Source: Megamerina dolium (Eukaryota; Arthropoda; Insecta; Diptera; Megamerinidae). From it: 64,000 bases of DNA. The position numbers and the translations under genes were made by a program. Within the stretch, counting starts at the first letter, position 1; each line of letters opens with the position of its first letter. The notes below the pieces were generated by a model. It did no database searches and was not told the DNA's origin. It saw only the letters and a program-made list of their open reading frames with translations. Positions 31,447 to 40,021 of this stretch are shown in pieces. The stretch lies in assembly GCA_963854835.1 (NCBI GenBank), contig OY978526.1, positions 59,143,149 to 59,207,148 of the forward strand, read 5' to 3'.

Positions 31447-34400
31447 ATCGAGTCAGTTCAGCGGGGCGTGAACTGACTCCAACAGTGGGTTGCCCCATCA
31501 TTCACATTTCACAACTACAGCGTGTGCCAAGCAGCTTGACTATTGATGGAAAATTGGACAATATGGAATTCATGTTAACTCTGGACACTGGTGCATCACA
31601 TTCTATAATCAAGAGCGATTTGGTAAAGAGGTTTGAGCCTTTAATGGGAATAAAATTGCGTACAGCAACGGGTGAGGATGCACAAATTCTGGGCAAGATA
31701 AAGAAACGAGTATCTATTGGAAATTGCACATGGGAACATGAATTCATTGTGGCCGACATCATCGATGACGTAATAATTGGTGTTGATTTTATGATTGGCA
31801 ACGGATTTACGTTAGATTTAAATCAACGGATACTGCGCTATGCAAATGTCGAACTACCATTGAACATCGGTTACAAGCGTAGTGGGAACATCAAACGAGT
31901 ACTGGCATGTCAACGCCAAGAGGTTCCAGCAAAATCAGAAGCGGTGATATGGGCACAGATGAATGTGGATGATGGGACAGGCAAGTTGTGGCTGGTGGAA
32001 GCAGATAAAGAAATAACGAATAAAAACATCATACTTGGTAGGACGTTAGTAGAACCTAAAGAAAATGGAATAGTACCGGTGCGAATTTTAAATCCAACTA
32101 ATACATCTACAGTTGTAAAGAAAGGAATGGTGATTGGTCATTGCCAGGAAGTTACTGCCATAGTAGACTGCGAAAAGGGTTCGTCGATAAAAAGTGGAAG
32201 ATCAGGAACTGGCAAGGCGGAAATAAAAGCACAGATGGAGGAATGGGCAGGTGTGCTTACCAAACAGCAAAAAGAAAAGGCTTTACAAGTATTGGAGAAG
32301 TACAGTTCAATATTTTCTTCAAATGGAAAAACTGGAGGACGAACAACCATCGTGAAGCATCACATTGACACCGGTGATTCTAGACCAATTCGTCAAGCAC
32401 CACGACGAGTTCCATTGGCCAAAAGAGACAAAGCCATTAAACTGATTTCCGATATGCAGAAACAAGGTGTTATTGAACCATCAGCGAGTCCATGGAGTTC
32501 ACCAGTTGTGCTGGTAAAGAAGAAGGATGGAAGTACTCGATTCTGTGTGGATTACAGAAAGCTAAATGATATTACGAAAAAAGACAGCTATCCACTGCCA
32601 AGAATCGATGACACTCTGGACACACTATCTGGTGCGAAGTGGTTCTCAACTCTTGATTTGCAAAGTGGCTACTGGCAAGTGGAACTTAGTAAGGAAGACA
32701 AAGAGAAAACAGCTTTCAGTATTGGCGATGGTCTATGGCAATTTACAGTCATGCCATTTGGTTTATGCAATGCGCCAGCTACTTTCGAACGTTTGATGGA
32801 GCGTGTACTCAGGGGACTACACTGGAAAACGTGCTTGGTGTACCTCGATGACATTATTGTGATGGGAAAAGATTTTAACGACCACCTGGAAAAGTTGAAA
32901 GAAGTATTTGAGCGTATACAATCAGCAGGGCTTAAACTGAATATGAAAAAGTGTTCACTCTTCAGGCAAGAAGTTAAATATCTTGGTCATAAAGTAACAA
33001 CAGAAGGGGTACATACCGACGAGGAGAAAGTAGCAGCAGTTCAAGAATGGCCTATTCCGTCGAATCTTCACGAGTTAAGAAGCTTCCTAGGCTTATGCAC
33101 CTACTATAGACGATTTGTTCCTGGATTTGCAAACATCGCCAGCAGTCTGCATGAGTTGACAAGAAAGAACAAACCATTTGTGTGGGGCGAGGAACAACAG
33201 AAAGCATTCGAACAACTGAAAGAAAGACTCTGTTCAGCACCAGTATTATCGTATCCAGTACCTGGTCAAAAGTTTGTGTTGGATACAGATGCGAGTGGCT
33301 ATGGAATAGGTGGTGTGCTCTCTCAGATCATAGGTGGGCAAGAAAAAGTAATAGCATACTACAGTAAAATCCTGTCGAAGCCAGAAAGAAACTACTGTGT
33401 CACTCGAAGAGAGTTACTCGCAATACTAGAATGTGTAAAGTATTTTCATAAATACTTGTACGGTCAGTCATTTCATCTACGAACTGACCACGCAGCGCTA
33501 AGGTGGTTATTGCAATTTAAAAACCCAGAAGGACAATTGGCGCGCTGGATTGAAAGGCTGCAGAGTTATGATTTTACCATCGAACATCGTAAAGGAGGAC
33601 ATCACGGCAACGCGGATGCTCTATCTCGTCGTCCTTGCAAAATGGAATGTAAACATTGTTCTCGAGTGGAAAGCAAGGAGCACATTGTCGACATACGACT
33701 TACGAATATATTGCCGGAGGAGTCATGGACCACCGAACGAGTGCAAGAAGATCAGCGGAACGACCCAGATCTCGTAAAGATTATGGAATACAAGGAGCAG
33801 GGCATACGTCCAGATTGGCAAGAAATGGCTAATGAGAATCCAATAGCAAAGGCATACTGGGCGCAGTGGCAAAGCCTGCACTTACGAGACGGATGTTTAT
33901 TCCGAACATGGGAAAGTGAAGATGGAAAAATCACTTATGATCTGCTAGTGGTACCCAAGGCAAGAATAAATGAAGTGATAGCTGAGTATCACAATGCTTC
34001 CAGTGGAGGGCATTTGGGAATCACCAAAACCGTCGAGAAAATAAAGAAACGATTTTATTGGGTTGGATGTCATGACCATGTCGCTGATTGGATACGGAAG
34101 TGTAAGCAATGTGCAATGGCCAAAGGTCCCACTAAGAAAAGTCGTGGTAAGATGCACCAATACACCGTGGGTGCTCCATTTGAGCGGATTGCTATGGACA
34201 TAGCTGGACCATTTCCAATAAGCAACGCAGGAAACAAGTATGTTCTGGTGGTTATAGATTACTTCAGTAAATGGCCTGAAGTATACCCCATTCCAAATCA
34301 AGAAGCTAGTACAGTTGCGGATGTATTCGTCAACCAATGGATTACTCGTTTTGGTGTACCGATGGAATTACACTCAGACCAAGGTCGAAATTTCGAATCA

Positions 34401-35030
34401 GTTGTATTCCAAGAGATATGCCGTATGCTGGGTATATACAAAACTCGTACAACACCTTTGCATCCACAATCTGATGGCATGGTAGAACGATTTAACCGTA
34501 CCTTGGAGGAATATTTGAGAAAAGTCGTAGATAAATACCAAAGAGACTGGGATGTACATATACCAATGTTCCTCATGGCATATCGATGCGCACAACATGA
34601 TACGACGGCTACTACACCGGCAATGGCAATTTTTGGAAATGAGTTAAGACTGCCAGCTGATTTAAAATTTGGAGTTGTAACACCAACGAGATCAACCGAA
34701 GGAAATTATACTAGCGAAAAGCGGGAACAGTTGGATGAAGTACATCAGTTCATCAGAGAGCGGTCGCAGATGATAAGCGATAAGATGAAGGCCAGGTATG
34801 ACTTGAAAGCAAATTCAAAAGGGTTCTATGAAGGAGAGCTTGTAATGCTTCATAATCCACAACGAAAGAAAGGCCTGTCCCCTAAACTACAGACTCATTG
34901 GGAAGGACCATATGAGATTATAGCAAAGATAAATGACGTAGTGTATCGCATTCAACGTGCCTGGAATAAAAGAGCAAAGTTTAAAGTAGTGCACTTGGAG
35001 CGACTTGCGCCATATCGAGGGGAAGTATAA
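31425..35030 (+). CDS. pol: Pol polyprotein: protease, reverse transcriptase, RNase H, integrase
   Basis: The frame opens at 31425 after a stop and has no early ATG, so it is made as a Gag-Pol fusion. Numbering from 31485 (1182 codons with stop): protease Asp34 (TLDTGASHS); reverse transcriptase about 280-520 with YLDD 453-456; RNase H (FVLDTDASGYGIGGVL); integrase HHCC finger (HNASSGGHLGITKTVEKI…CKQCAMAK), Asp905 (MDIAGPFP), Asp965 (HSDQGRNF), Glu1001 (MVERFNRT), a proper D,D35E. A GPY/F module follows (LQTHWEGPYEIIAKI). No chromodomain and no env. No stops or lost catalytic residues. Confidence 0.96.
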   Translation, partial: HKSIVKLNRVSSAGRELTPTVGCPIIHISQLQRVPSSLTIDGKLDNMEFMLTLDTGASHSIIKSDLVKRFEPLMGIKLRTATGEDAQILGKIKKRVSIGNCTWEHEFIVADIIDDVIIGVDFMIGNGFTLDLNQRILRYANVELPLNIGYKRSGNIKRVLACQRQEVPAKSEAVIWAQMNVDDGTGKLWLVEADKEITNKNIILGRTLVEPKENGIVPVRILNPTNTSTVVKKGMVIGHCQEVTAIVDCEKGSSIKSGRSGTGKAEIKAQMEEWAGVLTKQQKEKALQVLEKYSSIFSSNGKTGGRTTIVKHHIDTGDSRPIRQAPRRVPLAKRDKAIKLISDMQKQGVIEPSASPWSSPVVLVKKKDGSTRFCVDYRKLNDITKKDSYPLPRIDDTLDTLSGAKWFSTLDLQSGYWQVELSKEDKEKTAFSIGDGLWQFTVMPFGLCNAPATFERLMERVLRGLHWKTCLVYLDDIIVMGKDFNDHLEKLKEVFERIQSAGLKLNMKKCSLFRQEVKYLGHKVTTEGVHTDEEKVAAVQEWPIPSNLHELRSFLGLCTYYRRFVPGFANIASSLHELTRKNKPFVWGEEQQKAFEQLKERLCSAPVLSYPVPGQKFVLDTDASGYGIGGVLSQIIGGQEKVIAYYSKILSKPERNYCVTRRELLAILECVKYFHKYLYGQSFHLRTDHAALRWLLQFKNPEGQLARWIERLQSYDFTIEHRKGGHHGNADALSRRPCKMECKHCSRVESKEHIVDIRLTNILPEESWTTERVQEDQRNDPDLVKIMEYKEQGIRPDWQEMANENPIAKAYWAQWQSLHLRDGCLFRTWESEDGKITYDLLVVPKARINEVIAEYHNASSGGHLGITKTVEKIKKRFYWVGCHDHVADWIRKCKQCAMAKGPTKKSRGKMHQYTVGAPFERIAMDIAGPFPISNAGNKYVLVVIDYFSKWPEVYPIPNQEASTVADVFVNQWITRFGVPMELHSDQGRNFESVVFQEICRMLGIYKTRTTPLHPQSDGMVERFNRTLEEYLRKVVDKYQRDWDVHIPMFLMAYRCAQHDTTATTPAMAIFGNELRLPADLKFGVVTPTRSTEGNYTSEKREQLDEVHQFIRERSQMISDKMKARYDLKANSKGFYEGELVMLHNPQRKKGLSPKLQTHWEGPYEIIAKINDVVYRIQRAWNKRAKFKVVHLERLAPYRGEV
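31437..31496 (+). promoter_or_regulatory. -1 ribosomal frameshift signal with predicted H-type pseudoknot
   Basis: GTTAAAC (31437-31443), read in gag as G TTA AAC, is followed directly by the gag stop. After a 6-nt spacer (TAAATC) comes an 11-bp perfect inverted repeat, GAGTCAGTTCA (31450-31460) and TGAACTGACTC (31469-31479), with 8-nt loop GCGGGGCG. Loop bases GGGGCG (31463-31468) can pair with TGCCCC (31491-31496, one G-T), making a pseudoknot with 2-nt first loop and 11-nt last loop. Pol is in exactly the frame reached by a -1 slip here (GTT AAA CTA). Confidence 0.85.
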
Positions 35031-35055
35031 AAACTTGTTCGGGACGAACAAGGTT

Positions 35056-35068
35056 AAGAGGAGGGCAG
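35056..35068 (+). promoter_or_regulatory. Polypurine tract
   Basis: AAGAGGAGGGCAG directly before the 3' LTR; it would prime plus-strand DNA synthesis. Confidence 0.75.
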
Positions 35069-35505
35069 TGTAACGAGTATCGATAGTTGATTACTCATCA
35101 CTATTGTGACTGACTCTATTGGCAGCATCGAAACGAATGTCAACAAAAAGAAATAAGCGATAACCAGAACAAGCCAACGAGAAAGGAAGAGAAGAATCTC
35201 GATAAAGGAAGATTCTGGGGTGTTGCCAACAGAGTATAAATAGAGCCAGTGTTGAGAAGAAAAATCAATCTAATTCCGAACGTGATTGCGAAAACATTTA
35301 TACAGAGGCAAAAGTTGCAAGTACATTTAAGTGTTATAGTAAATAGTTGATTGTAAACAGTGTTGATTGTAAATAGAGATTATTAAATAAATTGTTGCTG
35401 TATATAGTTGTATAAAATAAGTGTTGCAGTTATCATTAACAGAATCCAGTGATCGAACAAGTTAATTCAAATAGAATTAAACGTTCACAGAATAAAAACG
35501 TAACA
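35069..35505 (+). repeat. 3' LTR of the 5.9-kb gypsy element
   Basis: 437 bp, same as the 5' LTR except one visible substitution (gttaattc instead of ggtaattc). Confidence 0.95.
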
Positions 35506-35786
35506 GTATTTTAAAAATTATTAAAAAATTATAATGAAATTGTTTGCGGTACATTTGTGTTTGTTCGGAACTCATTAGAAAATCAGTTAAATTTTAGTTT
35601 ACACTACTTTTATAATGAACAGTTAATGCTGATCTGATTAATGTTAATCTAAAGCATGAATTTTGCATACATATGTTATAACTTCACGTCCATTTACTGA
35701 TATTTCGTGAAATTTATATATTATATATATAAAACTAAATATAAGCAGGAATATTTATGTTATTTTCCATATCCACTGAGAACATG

Positions 35787-37081
35787 GACCAAGACCAGTC
35801 GGAGGGAGCATGCGGCCCTTCTTCCGACAGTCTTGAAAGGATGGACGTCCAACTTAGCCAGGAGTCGGCTGGACCTCACATCACCCTGAGGAGGAATGCG
35901 TTCTCCTAAGGGAAGACTCCAAAACCGACAGGGTGAAGCTGTCCGTGGCTGGACGCAAGAGGCTGAAGGCTTTACTTGCCAAGGGAATACCGCTGGAAAC
36001 AGCAAGGTCCTTGGCGGTAAAGCCTGTTGGAGTAATTGCGACCAGCGACGTACAGACGATCCCGAAAAGATCCCGATGGGATGACTCCACTCCAACATGG
36101 AGCTCCAAGCAGACAAAGCAATTCGCATCTGAGGGTATGGTTGATAGACCATTAACAGTACTTTCGACTGCGTTCGCTGTGCCGGCCTGCGGGGAGATGG
36201 AGGCGGTAGTAGCGGTGACTTCTAAAGGAGTGGCTCCACACAAATCGCCCCTGTGGGCGTTCCCTGTTCGAAGCCAACTCTGGCTGAAGCTGTCCGCTCT
36301 AAGAAGGTCGTGGTTATCCCAAACAATTTCCCGGAGGGCATATGGTCCACTGAATAAATTGGCAAGGTGCAGAAATGCATCATCGACAGGGTCTACGAGT
36401 GTCCCAGTGAAGCCTCACTTTGCAGGCTATGGTTTTAAGCCCGGATGGTTAACTATTAACTGTCTGGACGACGAAACTGTGGCCTGGTTGAAAGAGATAG
36501 TACCAGCCCTGAAGCCATGGGAGGGGGCCGATTTAAAGGTTGTGGACGAGACAGAAGTGCCGAAGGCCAAAATCTTTGTCGGATACTTCCATTGCTCAGT
36601 ATCGTGGCAAAATGACCGAATTCTGGGGCAGATTGAGCCACAGAACTTGGAAATTTGTGTTACCGAATGGAGGGTGTTAAACAGGCTTCACAAAGGTGAC
36701 CTTGTCGAGCTAGCGGTGGCCCTGGACCCACTGTCTTCGGAAGTGGTCGAAAAGCTGGGTAGCAAAGTCTTTAATGGGTTTGGCAGTGCCCAGCTAAGAC
36801 CCAGACTTAAGGGTAACAGCGCAAAAGTCAAGACTGTTGCTGAAGAGCAACCTTCGACCTCGGCGGCGGCTCGTGCTCAAGCACATAGCCGAAAGCCGAA
36901 AACGGTTTCCAGGACCGCAAAGCCAGCACCGATAGCAGAGAAGGGCACCAGTTCCCGGCGTCCAAAACCATATCTGCTCTCTGGTCGGCTCAGGAAATGG
37001 GAACGCAAGGATCCGGAGGCCAGGGAAACCTTGCGAAGCACGAATGGTGGTAAGGTCCGAAGGGGCCAGTTTGGGAAATAA
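35787..37081 (+). pseudogene. LOA-type ORF1 protein with DUF4780 domain, one frameshift
   Basis: An ATG at about 35787 starts MDQDQSEGACGPSSDSLERM and stops after a shift near 35888; the next frame carries EECVLLREDSKTDRVKLSVAG and runs open to 37081 (382 residues from 35933, where the codon is GTG). AGRKRLKALLAKGIPLETAR is the helical N-terminal motif of this family. FAGYGFKPGWLTINCLDDE, PWEGADLKVVDE and WRVLNRLHKGDLVELAVALD belong to DUF4780, found in ORF1 proteins of dipteran LOA-like non-LTR elements. A basic Ser/Pro tail follows. No ORF2 follows: 35 bp later the BEL LTR resumes. A decayed relative sits at 60070-61420. Confidence 0.8.
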
Positions 37082-37115
37082 TGTTCCAGGCTCCACCTCG
37101 AATGCATACTGGCAG

Positions 37116-37401
37116 TTGGCGAGATTGTGGTTTCTCCGCGCTTTTTCTTTTTAAACATAAATTCGAGCATTTTTTATACCTTCGTTCTTTTTCAATTCGC
37201 TCATCGCGATATATAAATTGTAATAATTTTAAATAGAGAATAGTATATCAACTAGTACATACGGATACAATAACGAAATATTAAAGAAATATTGATAGAT
37301 TAGTGCATGTGAATATATAATTGAAATTATACATATTGTATTATTCTGCAAAATAAGAACAAAGTGAATAAACATTGAATAAAAAAATAGTGAATAAAAT
37401 A
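37116..37401 (+). repeat. Second part of the split BEL 5' LTR
   Basis: Matches 46260-46541 nearly throughout (small indels near 37258 and 37385). It starts TTGGCGAGATTGTGG and ends AATAAAATA, with the primer site next. Confidence 0.75.
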
Positions 37402-37402
37402 T

Positions 37403-37415
37403 TGGTCCTTCGAGC
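37403..37415 (+). promoter_or_regulatory. Primer-binding site, tRNA-Tyr type
   Basis: TGGTCCTTCGAGC is complementary to the last 13 nt of fly tRNA-Tyr with CCA. tRNA-Tyr-type sites of this form occur in BEL/Pao elements. Confidence 0.65.
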
Positions 37416-37904
37416 TAAAACTAAGAATCGGCTTGCATACAAAAGAAATGAGGTGAGAAACAAAGTGCTTAAATCCAAAAGCAATGTTTATATACCAATA
37501 AAGAACAATACAGTGCCATAATTAAAATAATTTAAGCATTAGTGGTACAATAAATAAGCCTAAAATAGTAACAACAAACAAGTTCAGTAATGTACATAAA
37601 GTGACAACAGTAAAAACAAAAAAAGAAAAAAGTGTATATAAAAGCGGCAGAATAGGGTATGCATTAGAGCGGCCCAAATAAATTTTTTTATTGAAATTTT
37701 TTATACATAAAAATTAAAAATAAAACTAATAATAAGACAACGTAAAACGAAAAAAAAAAAAAAACCAGCGGTGACACCGTCTGAATTGGGGCAGCAGCAG
37801 CATCAACAACAAGGCACAAGATAAGAACGTTTTTATATACTATATTTATATATTCTCATATATACATTACGTTTTAGTATATATATTCACGGATATATAT
37901 ACAT
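37416..37904 (+). other. Leader of the BEL element, first half
   Basis: A-rich, non-coding, with a poly-A run at 37750-37764. The target duplication ATATACAT of the inserted transposon occupies 37897-37904; the leader resumes at 39565. Confidence 0.55.
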
Positions 37905-39556
37905 TAGGGTGGGTCAAATTGTAGGGGGCCGAAAAAATGTTAAGGGGTTCATCGAGATTCTTGTTCTACGGGTCATTTGAAGATACTTTTCCAAAGAAAC
38001 CATAGCTCTAAAATGATTTTCGAGCCCCCGAATTTTTCAAAATAGGTTTTTTCCCCAAATACTCAAGAATAGATGTAAAAAAAATGCTATTTTCTCTAGC
38101 CAAATGTGTATGTGGGGGTTTTTGGATCGAGGAATCCATTTTTGAGATCTATTTTTATTTTTGAGCACCACCAGAGGGCGCTTTCGTTCATTTTTTAATT
38201 TTATCGTTTTTTTTTGGGTAAATTTACGAAATTTTTCGTGTAAATTGACGAATATTTGACTTTCTCATAAGACAACCCAAAACTTTAAATAGCCCAGAGT
38301 GTTTAGCGTTAAAAATGATGGGGGAAGGGGGGGGGGGGTTATTCATTCACGACCTATATCGAATTTAAGACAAAGAGTAAACAAAGCATATTTTACTTTA
38401 TTTTTTTCTTCTAAAATTCAACATAACAAATAATAAAAGCATATAAAATGTAATTAATAAAAAAAATTAATTGAATTCAATAATTAAGTATTCCGGTATC
38501 GTAGATCTTCTGTCATTATGTTGATCCATCATAAACTCTTTCAACTCTTCTGGAATCATTCCACATGAGCATAGAGCAGCTTTCAAGTACACATTTACAT
38601 TTCCCAATGTAAAATAATTCTTTTATGGATCGTAAGAAAGATGTGAGACTGGAGCCTTTTGCTTTGCATTTATCTGCAGTGTAGTATTTGTCAAGCAAGG
38701 TATTCAATTTTCTAACAATATTTCGTTTTCATATAATTTCAATATTTAGTTTGCTCCAAATTCCAATCAATTTGTCTGTCACTTGAGGAGTAAATGTTTT
38801 ATATGAAAACATTTTCCTTTGCATTTTAGCACGTTCGGCCAAGAAAAAATAGCATCTTAAAATATCCTGTTTAGTTGGCAGATTCAGACCAGTCAAATCA
38901 GAAGACATACCAAAAGCAGGAACATCGTGAGAAGGCATATGTTTCAAACTACTTTCGGTACTTATTGATGTTGGTGCGGCTTGTGATGTTGACGGCAATA
39001 GATCCATGTTTAAAATTAAATATTAATTAATTAATTTATAAATATTAAGATTTTCCAGCTAGATTTTGAGGTTATCTTCCTTCAAAAGCTGGTAAAAATG
39101 TGATTTAGGTCTTAGCTTGAAATCTATCGATTTTATTTTTAGAAAAGCTGGAAAAAGGAACAAAATGTATGGAATATGATTTAACAATTTATAATTCGAG
39201 TATGTATTTTGAATATATTCAATACAAAGTCAAAAATTCGTCTATTTCCACAACAGTATCGTATATTTTTCCAAAAAAAATGTACGAAAGCGCCCTCTGG
39301 CGGCACTCAAAAATAAAAATTAATGTCAAAAATGGATTCCGCGACCCAAAAAACCCCCACATACACATTTGGCTAAAGGAAATAGCATTTTTTTGCCTCT
39401 ATTCTCGAATATTTCTAGAAAAAATACCTATTTTGAAAAAGCCGGGGGCTCGAAATTCATTTTAGAGCTATGGTTTTTTTGGCAAATTTGCTTAGAATGA
39501 CCCATAGAATAAGAATCACGATGAGCCTTTGGGTCGAAAAAATTTGACCCACCCTA
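37905..39556 (-). mobile_element. Complete long-TIR DNA transposon, non-autonomous copy
   Basis: 1652 bp bounded by TAGGGTGGGTC and GACCCACCCTA. The inverted repeats extend about 300 bp at roughly 80 percent identity (both contain AGCCAAATGTGTATGTGGGG and the AGGGCGCTTTCGT block). ATATACAT is duplicated exactly on both sides (37897-37904, 39557-39564). An 8-bp duplication with TAGGG ends fits hAT, but P-type and others also duplicate 8 bp, and no known domain settles it. Only short coding remnants remain. Confidence 0.85.
38516..39007 (-). pseudogene. Coding remnant of the long-TIR transposon, family unknown
   Basis: From the ATG at 39007 a 92-residue frame (MDLLPSTSQAAPTSIS… QDILRCYFFLAERAKMQR …) is followed after a stop by a second piece at 38707-38516 with LFYIGKCKCVLESC. 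A Cys-rich block after an ILRCYFFL-type helix recalls the N-terminal part of proteins encoded by insect DNA transposons, but I cannot name the superfamily. No catalytic domain is present. Confidence 0.45.
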
Positions 39557-40021
39557 ATATACATATATAATCTTATATATTCAATTATATATATTATACA
39601 TTCAACTCTAATATATTCCCACATATATTATATACATAATTTAATATATTTCCATATACATATCACATATACAATTCCATATATTCCCATATATTTTCGT
39701 CGGTATATATATTCACTTATATATACACAAATTTCATTTTTTATATATTCTCATATATACACATTTCTCTTTATATATATTCCCATATATATATATTGTA
39801 TATATATATTTTTTTTTTGTGGAATTCAAACTTTCAGACTGCAATTTCCTTGCAGCAGCATATTTGGAAAAAAGTCCAATTTACACATTATATCGATAAC
39901 ATTTCTGTTATCGATCGATAAATTTCTCTATATCGATATCGTCACATAATCGATCAGTGCATTTTAGTGCATTTTTTTGAAAGTCTCTTCATTTCACAAA
40001 TTTTGATAGATTCGGTCAAAT

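Larger units (their letters stand above)
29589..35505 (+). mobile_element. Complete Ty3/gypsy retrotransposon, 5.9 kb
   Basis: 5917 bp with 437-bp LTRs (29589-30025 and 35069-35505) that begin TGTAACG and end CGTAACA and differ at one visible site (29982/35462). It has a 20-nt tRNA-Leu primer site, gag, pol in the -1 frame and a purine tract AAGAGGAGGGCAG at 35056-35068 just before the 3' LTR. There is no env. The flanking tetranucleotides are ATAT (left) and GTAT (right), an imperfect duplication. All domains are intact, so it looks recently active. tRNA-Leu priming is known in the mdg3/blastopia group; I do not insist on the family. Confidence 0.95.

Noticed and set aside
37897..37904. Calling the long-TIR transposon a definite hAT element
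   Set aside because: Only the 8-bp duplication and TAGGG end support it; TA-rich surroundings make the duplication less certain and no hAT catalytic domain is present.
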